From: Buddleja alternifolia | Lineage: Eukaryota; Streptophyta; Magnoliopsida; Lamiales; Scrophulariaceae | Length of the DNA: 64,000 nt | Reading direction: 5' to 3' | Assembly: GCA_019426215.1 (NCBI GenBank) | Contig: CM033408.1 | Span: forward strand, 6,141,077-6,205,076 | Shown here: positions 34,057-46,137 of the stretch, one piece after another | How the letters are laid out: each line of letters starts with the position of its first letter | How positions within the stretch are numbered: position 1 is the first letter of the stretch | The notes under the pieces: model-generated | Seen by the model: only the letters and a program-made list of their open reading frames with translations | What the model was told of the DNA's origin: nothing | The model's database searches: none | Program-made: the position numbers and the translations under genes

Positions 34057-36733
34057 TAAAACAAATTGATAGACAAAGAATTAATTTATTATTCGAATTC
34101 AAATCATGTTGATAACTAACTTATTTTGAATTTTAAAATTTGTATATATTAGATAAAGATTGATGATAACTACATTTTGTCAGTATTAGGTATCCGACTA
34201 ACCATTTAGTGGTGCTGCCAAACTTGTAAACACTTATGTAAATAGTCTTGTTTTTATATATCAATAAAACCTGATATTTTTTTTTATCTATGATTCTACG
34301 CCGTAATTAATAGATTCCCGAGGATCATTGATTGCTATGGGAATGGTCACGCACACTAGGTGACGAATGTGGAACATTCTCCAGGGTTGTGACTTGTGAT
34401 CCTATATAGAAACATGAGAAAAAGGAAAATCACAGTCTCATCAAGGCTTGCTCGTGAAACATTCTCATAGTAAGAATGTCTTATTCCATGGGCATTGATC
34501 GGGGATCAATGTATACATATATAGAGGGTCTATACTTGGATGTGCACGACAGAACACCCCACAAGATTTCATGTTAGTTCTATGTTGAACTTAGAATCCC
34601 AAGGGTTACGTAGTGTGAGATAATCCTCATGACCTGAGATGTCATGGCTGCAAGGTGTGCAACCCGCTATACTTTGACTTATTCTCGATTCTAGGAGAAT
34701 CATGAGATCGGATAATCTCAGGTATAGTCTACCTGTATGACGAAGCAGATGACATCAACAAGGAATCAGTCTATGGTAGGATACCGAGACATTTCCTATG
34801 TTGTTGTTAAACGTAGATGACTAGTGAAAAATTTCTCATCAGAGTATCGAAGTCAGTAATTAAGAAGGTTGGTGATCCTAGCTTAGATGACAAAGGTCAC
34901 TATCGTTACAATGCAATCATAGTTATCTTAGTTAATAGAGTGTCGTTTGAACCCAAACTCTAAACTTGGATAAAGAAATTGTTGGAAGGATTCGACTCAC
35001 GCAAAGATTATAATTTGGATAGGTCCTTCTCACACTAATATCTAGGTCTTCGTGACGACGTTGCTAGACAATGAATCACGATCGATGAGAGTCTTGAATT
35101 GACCCTGGTGATAAATTCAAGACCCTAATTAATTATCTAAGTGATAAATATTTAAACCTCAGAGAAAGGTTTCGTTGCTAGCATATTGGTGAACTTAAGG
35201 GGTCACACACACTACTTGATTAATGGTTCTAACTTGTGAAGAATAATCCTTAGTGGATTGGATTAATTCTTTAATAGGCTTAATTAGATGGAATTAAATA
35301 ATTAGTTTGATTAATTCCATAAGGTATTTATTGGGTTTGTCATAATTAGTTAATTATCTTTTGTGGACTAATTAATTAAGTAGATACTAATAAATTAATT
35401 ATCTTGAGTAGATTAATTAATTAGTTGAGACGTAATTATATAATTAAACCTTTATGGAACAATGAATAGTTATATTAAGTCCAATTTAATTATGATTCGT
35501 GTAGAATAATTAAATTAGGATTAGGAAAGAGAGACACTTGGAAAGGGTTGGACTGAGGAGTCCAACCCTAGCATGCAAATCAATAGTTGTCCGGCCCCTA
35601 CATAAGGGAATGGGTGGACACCACCTTGTGTATGCATTTTGTTATTGTCTTTTTTTCATTCTATCTTTCTGAATTAGAGACCAAACACAAAAATATCTAC
35701 CCTCTTCTTTACAAGACAAAATACATTGATTCAAGAATCAAACTATTTTGGCTTGTAAAGAAGAGGGTTTTAAGATGTGGATAAATTTAGAAGTACTACA
35801 ATTGAAGCACTCAAGAAAAGATTATTCAGAGAAGAAAAAAAAAGCAAAAAACCGCCATATCTGATATAGAGAAGCAGCGACTTTGTTGTAGCGGAGGGGT
35901 CAGGTTATTGTTTGCACCTTAATCCACCATCAATTCGTTTTCATCAGTTTATCTGAATCGACTGTGGTATTGAGTCTGTTACGAAATAACTCACAAGGTA
36001 TCATAGTTATAAAAAACCTATGTGGTTATTTTTGTAATTTGATGGTACCATGCAGCCTGCCCGTTGTGCATCACTTTTATATTTAAATTCATTGTTTCAG
36101 TTACGTTTGCACAATCTGGAAGCGATATTCGCTTTCACATTTATCTATATTCATCTGAATAAATACATAATAATTATTTTTGTGGCACAATTGAGTTCAA
36201 TTGCCTTATTCACATATATGCTTATTGGATAGCCTCAAAGGTTGAGTTTTATTATATATAAATTCATTTTATATTTTATTTAATTTTTAATTAATGAAGC
36301 AATAAAATATGTAGGATTTCAGAATAATTGTGTAGTAATAAACAAGAATATTACTTGCAATCTGGGAGTAACTTAAGACCTCGCCTGAATCGACAGTTGA
36401 AAAGTTAAAATCTATATTTTGGATATTAAATATAATTTAAATGAGTATTTGTTCCCACTTTGTATTAATTTTCTCACTGCAAACTTACATTTTGATAAGA
36501 TTGAAAATTTAAGTTTTTATTATAATCAATCAATGAAAATATTATAGGGAGATGTAAGGCCCGAGAAATTGGCATGCAATTAAATTTATAATTCAATTTC
36601 ATTATGAAGCTTGAGATATGATTTCACAATGCAACAAGTGGTGGCAAAATAGATTAATTAGAGAAACTAAAAGTAAAACTACTACATAGTGAACTAAAAA
36701 TATAACTATTCAAAAAAGAAGAAACTACACGTA
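34057..36733. other. gene-free DNA, possible LTR remnant
   Basis: No coding sequence is recognised. The stretch 34220-35995 reads like a long non-coding LTR, and it is followed at about 35997 by GGTATCATAGTT. That resembles a degraded initiator-Met primer site (GGTATCAGAGC), and the base pair before it is CA. A matching second LTR was not found in the window. The rest is AT-rich. Confidence 0.3.
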
Positions 36734-37347
36734 TAGGGATGGCAACGGGACGGGTAGGGTAGGACTCAGGACCCGTCCCGTTAAAAAAATTTCGGACCCG
36801 GACCCAGTCATTTTCGGGCCACGCCCAGACTCGTCCCGAAGCCGGTTCCGTCCCGAACCCGGTCATTTCCTGGCGGGTCCGGGTCCTTCCCGTTGGACCC
36901 TGCTGATTCTGTTTTTTTTGACATTTTTTTTAATCTTATTCTCACAAACGCATTTAGAACATATAAAATAAGAAAATTACATCAAATTGATGATTCAACG
37001 TAAACAAATCCACTACAAGTCATCCGCTACTTAAATGCAAAAAAAAATACAAAACGAGTTCAAAAAAATAAAGTCAACTCCATACTTGGGTTTACATCAT
37101 TAAACTAATTCACTAAATCACTAATCACTTATACATTCAATAAACAATCAAATAAATATAAAATAATATTTATTATACTGACCGGGACGAGTATCGCCTG
37201 GACTCATTTCCCGTCCCGGACCCGGCCGGGTCTTGATTTTTGATACTCATACTCGGACCCGGTCCCATTTATTTGGACTCATACCTGTCCCATACGTGGC
37301 AGGTCCGGGACGGGTACTTGTTAGACCCGGTCCCGCTGCCATCCCTA
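36734..37347. mobile_element. hAT-like MITE with TAGGGATGGCA ends
   Basis: 614 bp. The left end TAGGGATGGCAACGGGACGG and the inverse of the right end TAGGGATGGCAGCGGGACCG form GC-rich subterminal inverted repeats full of GGGACGGGT/ACCCGTCCC words, around an AT-rich core. Ends of this type are widespread in plant hAT-like MITEs. Inverted similarity extends outward through CTACACGT, so an 8-bp duplication could not be separated from the repeat. Non-coding. Confidence 0.65.
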
Positions 37348-37664
37348 TAAACGTGTAGACTTCCTATTTATGTAATTAAATTGTATGTGAGCATGTTATA
37401 GTAACCATAGACAATTTATTAAATGTTATAAAAACCTGGCACACGATAAATAGAAAGGACTGGACACATAAGATTTTTCTTCTTTTTTTTATAAATTAAT
37501 ACTTAAGCATCATTAATATTGACTATTGAGGATAATCCCCAAAAGTACATCAAAAAGGGGTCAAAACATCCTCAAGTTACATATGGTATAAAGTAAGAGG
37601 CACTACAATAAAAAGATCCAAATTTTGGGAGAGGACAAAAATAAATAAAAAAGAAACAACTAGT
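37348..37664. other. short gene-free spacer
   Basis: AT-rich sequence between the MITE and the second solo LTR. Nothing recognisable. Confidence 0.4.
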
Positions 37665-37669
37665 CCGAT

Positions 37670-39181
37670 TGGTGGTCCCAAGTGGCATACGAAAGGGTCT
37701 AGGGGGGGGGGGTTGAATAGACCCTGAAGTCTTTTTAGACTTCACAAATTTTCGTATCACTTTAGAAATTTGAATGCTTGGAAAGCTGAACGCTTGGGTC
37801 AGACGCTTCAGAGTAGTTAACTTAGACTCAGTGATTTCAGCAGTATACCAAAGCAGGGCAACGCTTAGATCGCTTAATCAGGGTTAGCACAACGGAAATA
37901 ATGTTTAAAGTTCTTTTAGTTAAGTTAATCGCTTTGCAATTTTATTTGTCTTTTTCAGAACAATATACTGTGATGAATATAAGACAATAAAATATAAATG
38001 ACACAATAATTTGTAAGGTTCACTGGGTGATGTAATCCCAGCTACGTCCTTCTTCTCCTTTTTCACTTGGAGGAATTTACTATGATGATTATCAAAGAAT
38101 CACACAGAAACTTCTACAAAATAGTAATGGATGAAAAAAATCTTGGGCTCCTTGATTACACAGACTTCAGCAGCAATGAAGATCATCTTCTTCAAGCTTC
38201 TCTCACTCAGAAATACTGCCTGAAAGGTTTCAACAACTTTTCTCACTCAGATGAATGGTTGAGGTTTGTCACTAGGGTTTGTTTGTTTTAGAGAAGATCA
38301 AACAACTTGGAATATCTCAGTTGGAGTTTGAATTTCTTCTTTGGAAGATATTTGAGATATTTGTGACTGCCTGGAATGTAGATAGAAAGCTTGAAAGGTT
38401 TTGGCTATGGGGTTTCTAAGCTTTTTCCAGAAAGAATGTACGTAAGATTTTTAGCAATAATTTCTCGTATACTCTCGTTGTTTTTTTTTTAGGATTTTCT
38501 GGAGTAAGGTATTTATAGGCAATTTCTTGGGATCTGTCCGTTGGACACATGTAGAAGCGTGCCTTTCACGTGGCGCGTGATCATACCTAAAGTCTGACAT
38601 TCCTGAAAATTCGCTGAATCCGATTGGACGGGAGCAGCTAAAACTCTGAAATTTCTGACAGTCTGGTCAAAAGGTGGCTTGTCCACAAGTCACAGTAGCT
38701 TATCACATTTAATGCTCTTATCAAGCATTTAATGCAATTTGAATTTATTTCCCGTTGGAAATAAATGTCCGTTGAATGATTGCATTTAAGTCTTTCATGA
38801 CTTGAGAATTTATTTCAGGTGAATCTTACATCCATCGCTTGAGACAAGTTGAGCGCTTGATCCATATATCCTAGAATGGTCTTTTAGTGTTTGACAGGCG
38901 CTAAGAAGAAAATCTTTATCTCTGGTTGACTTCAGACGCTGGTCTTTAACTTCTTCTCTAATAGACTCACCTAGAATTCTACTAGCGATTTAGTTACTAA
39001 GGCTTAGTCTAAAATCTATGAAGATAAAAATTACAAGCCTAAACAAAATAGAAATAATAATTTACAAACTTTTAAACGCTTATACATCAATCTAGGAAAA
39101 ACGGAAAGCTTACATTTTTGGGTTCTAACATTGAATCCTATCTTGTTATCATCAAAATATCTAACATGAAATTTCCTAACA
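37670..39181 (-). mobile_element. solo LTR of a Sirevirus-related copia family, copy 2
   Basis: 1,512 bp, same family and orientation as 31261-32759. A perfect 5-bp target duplication, CCGAT, flanks it at 37665-37669 and 39182-39186. It has a TATA box at 38510-38517 and a long G run near 37702. No internal region. The TG...CA ends (minus strand TGTTAGGAAATTTC ... GGGACCACCA) help to fix the ends of the full-length relative at 40-54 kb. Confidence 0.88.
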
Positions 39182-39186
39182 CCGAT

Positions 39187-40100
39187 TATTGAAAGTGCAA
39201 TTGAGTTGATCTCCTGACTTGGAAGTCTCTAGAATTCTAATATATAAATGGGGAATTTTGAAGTTGAAACGGAGCCAATTCTCTAAGAAGAAACTTGCTC
39301 CAAGTTGAACAAAAAATTTGGACCTTCCAGAAGAGCTTGATGCCTGAGTCTTTGAGATTGTAACAACAACATTCCTCTTCCAAAAGGAAAAATTGTTGCT
39401 GCAACAACAACAAAATACAAGAAGAAGAGAGCAAAACAAAAGTGCAAAACAGACAAAAGACATAATAAAGGAAAAAATAACAAAAATAGAAAAAATAGTA
39501 AAGAAGCACTAAAGGAACAACAAAAAGTGGACTAGTGTTCCAAGAAACTGGAACACCAGCCTTGATTTCCACCTGCTTCTTTTTAAGCAAAGGAGCAAGA
39601 TATGAAGATTCCACATCCAAAGCGAATAGAAGTTTTGAGAAGGTCCTTGGAGTCGAGTGTTTGAGTAAATGACGACTGCAAATGTGTGACCATAGTGTGA
39701 TGTTGTGGCGGTGGCGAGTCAGTGGTAAAGAGTGAGTATTTTGGCGATGGGGGAATGACAAATGTAGTAGAAAATGGGCTGAATGTTTCCATTGGAGATG
39801 AGGAGGAGGAAAAGAGCAAGGAGATGAATAAGAAACAAAAAGGAGAAAGGCAAAGTATGCTTGAAAAAGGGTCGTACTGCCATGGACATGGCGATCAGCC
39901 AATAAAAGCCCCAAAGTTTTTCTGGGAGAGGAAAAACTAGGGCCGACAAAATTCGAAGGACTATTCTAAACTTTTTGTTCACATAAGATTTAAAAAAGGG
40001 GTAGATCACAAGAAAAAGATATGCATTAACTTTAAATTGCTAAATACCTCCTGCGTTAAAAAAAAACATATTATGACATATGAAATATTTTTGTTTGTTC
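39187..40100. other. gene-free spacer before the Sirevirus element
   Basis: The plus strand is purine-rich (AACAACAACAAAA, GAAGAAGAGAGC), giving long Phe/Leu/Ser-rich frames on the minus strand that lack any domain. I see no gene. Confidence 0.45.
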
Positions 40101-41780
40101 ATGATAGGAAATTTCATGTTAAGATTTTGATGATGACAATTAGGAATCTTGTTAGACCCCAAAGTTATGTACGCTTAAATTTCATAGATACTTGTATAAG
40201 CATTTGAACATTAGAAATGTATAGGCTTTATTTTATCTTTTACTTTTGACATTCTTAGATCAAGAAGTCGGTTACATTAAGCGTTTGATACTTTTTGAGT
40301 GAGCTTATCAAAACTGCGAAATCTGATGACTCCAAGCGTCCAAGAAATCAATAGTGAATGAAGTTTGAAGAAGTTCACTCTAAGCGCCTGACATGTTCTG
40401 AGTGAGGTGTCAAGTAACGAAGACTGAAATCTCAAGCGTCTACACTTCTAAATGAAGTCTGAAGACTTTTCCAAGCGTCTAAACATTAAATAATCCTCCA
40501 GATTAAATGGAATTTTCAGCTCATGAATGAAGCGTCTATCAAATGACAAACATTCTCCTGCAGCGTCAGATCGAAAGGAGTTTAATGCAAATATTCTCAG
40601 TGCATTAAATGCCAACGGGCATTTAATTCAAATGCATTAAATGCTGATAAGAGCATTAAATGTGATAAGCACTTTCAGACGTACGGAGAAGCCACCCTAT
40701 TGGACTGTCAACTATTAAAAGACTGCAACACCAACTTTTGTGCAGCAGATTTTTGGGAAAAAGGATAAAAGTAGTTCACTCGCGAAAGTGAGAGACACAC
40801 GCTCTTGCATGTGTCAAACAGACACTTTTTCCAAGAATGCCTATAAATAAAACTTCAACAACAAGCCAAACATAGAACAATTATCAAGCCAAATTGCTGT
40901 TGCATTGAAGTCTCATTCCTTAAACTTTCAGAAAAGGCAGAATACTCAAGAAAATATTCTCTTTGCTTTTCATCAAATCCTGAGACAGTCAACCCAATAT
41001 CTCAAACATTCTTTTTGAAGAAACTACACTACTACTGAGATATTCCAGTTGTTTGAACTTCATCAAAATCAAACAAACCCTTTTAGAAAAACCCCTATCC
41101 AAGCCTCGCGATCTGTGTGAAGTCGAAGTTGGATACTTGCCATATTTCTGGGTGAAAGAAGCAAGGGGATTGAAGTGATTTGGAGCAAAAATCTGTGTGA
41201 TCAAGGAGCTCAAGTCATCGACATCCATCTATCCTTAATTTGTAGAAGATTCTGTGTGATTCTTTGAGAATCATTTTAGTGGATTGCCTCCAAGTGTTCG
41301 AGGAGAAGAAGGACGTAGTTGGGGTTACACCACCCAACGAACCTTACAAATATTGTGTCATTTACTTTTCAGTCAATTCTTTTATCTATCATATCATTGC
41401 ATAAATTGATTAAGTAAAACACAACCAAAAGCTAAGCAACTAAGAAACCTCTTGTGACGCTAAAGCTTTCAAAGAAAAGACTCTAAAAATCATTCCGCTG
41501 TGCTAACACTGATTAAAGAACTGAACGCTTAACCTACTTGGCTAAAGTATTCAAATCTTGAAGTCTGAGTTAACTTTCTAAAAACAGTCTTCATCAGACG
41601 CTTCGCCAAAGCGCCAATATTTTTAAGTGAACGCTTAAGTCAAGCGTTAGACACTTCAAGCGTCTATCTTTTCAAGCGTCCAAAAATATTTTAGTACAAA
41701 ACTTTTTGAAGTCGAAAAAGACTTCAGGGTCTATTCAACCCCACCTTTTAGACCCTTTCATATGCCACTTGGGACCAACA
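40101..41780 (+). repeat. 5' LTR of the Sirevirus element
   Basis: 1,680 bp from TGATAGGAAATTTC to GGGACCAACA. A TATA box (TATAAATA) is at 40842-40849, followed by a transcribed leader rich in CAA. The heptamer AAGCGTC or its inverse occurs many times. It ends two bases before the primer-binding site. Confidence 0.9.
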
Positions 41781-42882
41781 AGTGGTATCAGAGCAACCTT
41801 CGTCAACAAGGTTTGCTAGCGGAATCAGAACCAGCATCCGCACCTGAAGATTTAGAATCATCAGAAGAAAGTAGTGATGATGATGAGCCATTAGATGACT
41901 CAGTGCTCATATGTCTCATGGCCAGAGATGATGAAGCGTCTCCTGAGGTAATCAATGAATTATCAATTCCGCTTTCTTATAATGAATTACTTGACAAAGT
42001 CAAAGAATATACAATGAATGTCAAGAAGCTGCCAAAATATATCAAAATGATCTCGCTATTATCTCATCACTCACAAGAGATAAAGTGACGCTCAGAGCAG
42101 AGTTGCGAGTTCAACAATAGTGCATTGAGAAGAACCAATCGCATGAGAGTGAAATTATTCAATTAAAAGGCGATCTTAATATAATAGTCAAGAGAGAAGC
42201 TGATTTGATCGTTAGACTTGCTAAATCAGAGCAGCTCATCTCATCATTATCAAAAGCTTCTAGACAGTTGGATAATGTGACTGAAGTAACCAGATTATTT
42301 GGTGAGAAGACCGGTTTAGGATGCGATAAACTCGGTAAACAATCCAATCAATCTAAGGTTACGACAAACAACAGAGGAAAGCGTGTTATCTTTGTTTAAA
42401 AAGGTTGACAAGGTCAAACACAAAATGAACCAAGTGACAATGGTACGAGGCCAAATGAGAAAGTTAAAGCTAACTCAGGCAAGGGTAAGACTAAGGCAAA
42501 TGATTCACAAAGACGGGTTTATCCAAACGCTCAAAAGGCTAAAGATAAGACTGACCATTGTGAATCAAGCGCTAAGCGTCCAGCACCAAAAGTGCAACCC
42601 AAGCCAGCGCCAAGGAAATACCAGCGTCAATATCCAAGACAGTCAAGATCATATTATCGATACTATGATGATTATGATTATGACTATGATTATGACTATT
42701 ATTATAATCGAGGATATTATTATACACCCAAAAAGCACACACAACACGTTGTGAAACCCAAAAAGGCCAGTATTCCTACAATGAAGACTAGGCAAATATG
42801 GGTTCCTAAAGTTCTAATTCAAACTAACAATGTTACTAATGTTGAAAGACCCAAGCAACAATGGGTACCTAAACAGAAATAG
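41762..42882 (+). pseudogene. Sirevirus gag, C-terminal remnant
   Basis: Three short frames cover the end of gag: an acidic Ser/Asp/Glu segment (ESSDDDEPLDD), a SYNELLDKVKEY segment, then a basic Tyr/Asp-rich tail (YYRYYDDYDYDYDYDYYYNR) and IWVPK repeats just before the protease. The first frame starts inside the LTR end and primer site, so its first Met is not a real start. The large N-terminal gag domain expected between the primer site and this region is missing, and frameshifts separate the remaining parts. The zinc knuckle was not seen. Confidence 0.65.
41783..41797 (+). promoter_or_regulatory. primer-binding site (initiator tRNA-Met)
   Basis: TGGTATCAGAGCAAC lies two bases after the 5' LTR and is complementary to the 3' end of plant initiator Met tRNA, the usual copia primer. 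Confidence 0.88.
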
Positions 42883-42897
42883 AATTTCCCTTTTTGA

Positions 42898-43548
42898 TTG
42901 CAGGTACCTAGAGCTAGAGCCGATACATCTGTATGGTACTTTGATAGTGGATCGTCGAGGCACATGACTGGTTCTAAAGATCCTCTGATTAACTATGAAG
43001 CTGCCAATGGTCCTCAGGTTGTATTTGGTGACAACTCCAAAGGTAAAACCAAAGGTATAGGTACTGTGCATAGGGGGAACATCATGATAAGTGATGTTTA
43101 TTTTGTTGAGGGTCTGAAGCACAATGTATTAAGCATAAGTCAATTCTGTGATAAAGGCTTTGAAGTCATATTCTCAAGTGATTGCTGGTATATAAACGGT
43201 GCTAAGACTAAGTCTACTAAATTGAAAGGAAAAAGAACTAACAACGTATATTTAGTAGATTGGGGTTTAACACTTGATAACAACCCAACATGTTTTGTTG
43301 CTAAAAATGAATCTAAAATGGGTTCGTTATGGCATAGGAAATTGAATCACCTCAACTTTAAGACAATCTCTCAGCTAATAAGTCAAAATCTTGTAGAGGG
43401 ATTACCAAATGGACCATTTCATAAGGATCATCTTTGTGACGCTTGTCAAATGGGTAAACAAGTTAAATCATCGTTCAAGAGAAAACCTCATCTATCTACC
43501 TCTAGAATACTAGAACTACTTCACATGGATTTGTTTGAACCTGTTTAA
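42898..43548 (+). pseudogene. Sirevirus protease and pre-integrase domain
   Basis: WYFDSGSSRHMTG (residues 14-25) is the copia aspartic protease active site, with catalytic Asp at 16. The frame continues to SLWHRKLNHLNF and CDACQMGK, the His-His-Cys-Cys zinc domain at the start of integrase. It ends in an in-frame TAA after LFEPV, where the polyprotein should continue into integrase. The next frame picks up the same phase at 43579. This is part of a single ancestral gag-pol frame. Confidence 0.82.
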
Positions 43549-43578
43549 ACGATCAGTGTAAGCGGTAAAAAGTATACT

Positions 43579-44499
43579 TTGGTGATAGTAGATGATTTCG
43601 CTAGATTTACTTGGGTGGAATTTCTTTCATCCAAAGATGAAACATGTGACAAGTTAACAACGCTTATTCAGCAACTTCAAATATTGAAAAATCTTCAGGT
43701 TGCAAGAATAAGAAGCGATCACGGTACTGAGTTTACTAACAAGATTGTTGAGAAGTTTTGTGCAGAAAATGGAATACATCATGAGTATTCAGCTCCCAGA
43801 ACTCCCAAACAAAATGGTGTTGCTGAGCGCCGAAACCGAACGCTTAAGGAAGCCGCTAGAACTATGTTAGCAGAATCCAAGCTTGCTCCTAGATTTTGGG
43901 CCGAAGCGATCAACACTGCCTGTTACACTCAAAACCGCTGCATGATCAACAAACAACATGGAAAAACTCCATATGAATTGTGGAAGGGACGTAAGCCAAA
44001 TGTTTCATATTTTCACGTCTTTGGTTCTAAATGTTTTATCCATAATAATGGATCCCAAAGCCTAAAGACTTTTGATCCTAAAGCGGATGAGGGAATCTTT
44101 CTAGGCTACGCCAAGAATGGAAAGAATTTTCGCATTCTCAATAAGATCAAATCAAAGGTTGAGGAATCTATTCATGTTGTTTTTGATGATGCTAACCAAG
44201 AACCAAGTAAGGTTAATTTAAATGATGTAGGAGTTGAAGATCTATGTCATCAAGCGTCTAAGATTACTATTGATGAAGATACTGACGACGATGATGAGAT
44301 CTCAGTGCCACCTCCTAAGATTACTCGTGAGATTACTCTAGATAATCATATAAGAAATGCTGATGATCATGAAGAGAATGATCATCAAGAGCACACAAGG
44401 AATTGTGAACTTGGAGCGCCTACTCAAGAAGGTAGTCAAGCGTATGTTCCTCAAGCGCCTGTTCAACCTCTTAACGCCTTCCAACCAGACAGATTATAG
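43579..44499 (+). pseudogene. Sirevirus integrase core
   Basis: A 306-codon segment with the retroviral-type DDE triad: VDDF (Asp 5/6), RSDHGTEF (Asp 47) and GVAERRNRTLKE (Glu 83). It then has FWAEAINTACY, FGSKCFIHN and FLGYAKNGK, typical copia integrase C-terminal landmarks. An in-frame TAG near 44497 ends it before the reverse transcriptase. A linker rich in Asp/Glu (DEDTDDDDE) precedes the stop. The protein inserts copy DNA into the genome; here it is cut off from neighbours by stops. Confidence 0.85.
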
Positions 44500-44580
44500 C
44501 TGCGTGATCATCCACCTGAGCAGATTATTGGAGATATTGAAGCACCTGTTAGGACTAGAGCCGCTACGTTCAATGAGGCT

Positions 44581-45000
44581 ATGTTCGGAAGCTTTCTATC
44601 TCAAATGGAACCTAAGAAAGTGGATGAAGCGCTAAGCGACCCAAGTTGGATTGAAGCTATGCAAGAAGAGCTTAATCAGTTTGAACGAAATAAGGTTTGG
44701 ATGCTAGTACCAAGACCAACCCACCAAGGAGTTATTGGAACTAGATGGGTATATAGAAACAAGATGGATGAGAACGGCATTGTTATAAGAAACAAGGCCA
44801 GACTCGTAGCTCAAGGATATTGCCAAGAGGAGGGTATTGACTTTGATGAGACATACGCTCATGTCGCTTGTCTTGAAGCAATCCGCATGTTTCTAGCGTA
44901 TGCAGCGTTCAACAAGTTCATGGTGTATCAAATGGACGTGAAGAGTGCCTTCCTGAATGGTAAACTCCAAGAAGAAGTGTATGTGGAGCAACCACCATGA
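44581..45000 (+). pseudogene. Sirevirus reverse transcriptase, N-terminal part
   Basis: The copia RT opening is clear: [18 protein letters not shown], then [24 protein letters not shown], and [11 protein letters not shown], which carries the first catalytic Asp. The frame ends at a TGA directly after EQPP, where family members continue. The following segment (45025) carries the rest. An unusual Cys ([15 protein letters not shown]) replaces the more common Arg in this region. Confidence 0.85.
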
Positions 45001-45024
45001 TTCATCAACAATCATGGTAAGGGT

Positions 45025-46137
45025 ATGGTTTACAAGCTAGAAAAAGCACTTTACGGGCTTAAGCAAGCACCCCGAGCATGGTATGACACTCTTTGTATCT
45101 TTCTTATTGGTAAAGGCTTTTCAAAAGGCAGCATTGACACAACGTTATTTAAAATTACCAATAACGAAGATATTCTCTTAGTCCAAATTTATGTTGATGA
45201 TATTATATTTGGTTCTACTAACAAGCGTCTGTGTGAGAAAATTTTGAAAATGATGCAAGAACAATTTGAAATGAGCATGATGGGTGAATTAACTTTCTTC
45301 TTAGGACTACAAGTTAAACAACTCCCTAATGGCATATTTATTAACCAAGCTAAATATACACGAGATATGATTAAGAAATTTGGTATGGAAAATGCATCAT
45401 ATTCAAAAATTCCAATGAGCCAAACGCTTAAGTTAGATAAAGATGAAAGTGGAAAGAAAGTTGATATTACTAATTATAGAGGTATCATCGGTTCACTTTT
45501 TTATCTTACTGCCAGCAGACCTGATATTATGTTTTTGATATGCATGTGTGCACAATTTCAAGCTGATCCTAAAGAGTCACACTTAATTGCTACCAAGAAG
45601 ATCCTTAAATACCTGAAAGGCACACAAAATGTGGGCTTGTGGTATCCTAGGGATTCTCCTTTTGAACTAATTAGTTACTCAGATGCAGATTTTGCAGGTT
45701 GCAAAATAGATCGTAAAAGCACTAGTGGTACTTGTCAATTTCTAGGTGATAGGTTAGTTTCATGGCATAGCAAGAAACAACAATCCATAGCTACCTCGAC
45801 AGCCGAAGCTGAGTATGTAGCTGCAGGAAGTTGTTGTGCACAAGTATTATGGATGAGGCAACAACTTAGAGATTATGAAATAATCCTAGGTCCAACCCTC
45901 ATTCATTGTGATAACCAAAGCGCTCTAGCCATGACTCAAAACCCTGTTCTTCATTCCAGAACCAAACACATTGACATTAGATACCATTTTCTTCGTGACC
46001 ACATTCAAAAGAAAGATACCTCGATGCATTTCATTGAAACTGACAAACAATTGGCAGATATCTTCACCAAAGCACTCAACAAACAACGTTTTCTCACTCT
46101 GAGAAGTGAATTAGGTATGATTGATTTAAACGCTTAA
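45025..46137 (+). pseudogene. Sirevirus reverse transcriptase C-terminal part and RNase H
   Basis: 370 codons. ALYGLKQAPRAWY is followed by the polymerase active site YVDD (residues 56-59), GSLFYLTASRPDI, and the RNase H motifs DADFAGC, STAEAEYVA and CDNQSA. It ends with LADIFTKAL and a natural stop, the end of copia pol. The domain itself is undamaged, but it is separated from the N-terminal RT by the TGA at 44998-45000. Confidence 0.88.

Noticed and set aside
39237..39914. 225-codon minus-strand frame rich in Phe, Leu, Ser and Cys
   Set aside because: It is the complement of an A/G-rich stretch, has no domain, and alternative frames of similar length overlap it.
41762..41800. Start codon of the first Sirevirus frame
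   Set aside because: The Met lies inside the LTR end and the frame runs through the primer-binding site, so it cannot be the authentic gag start.
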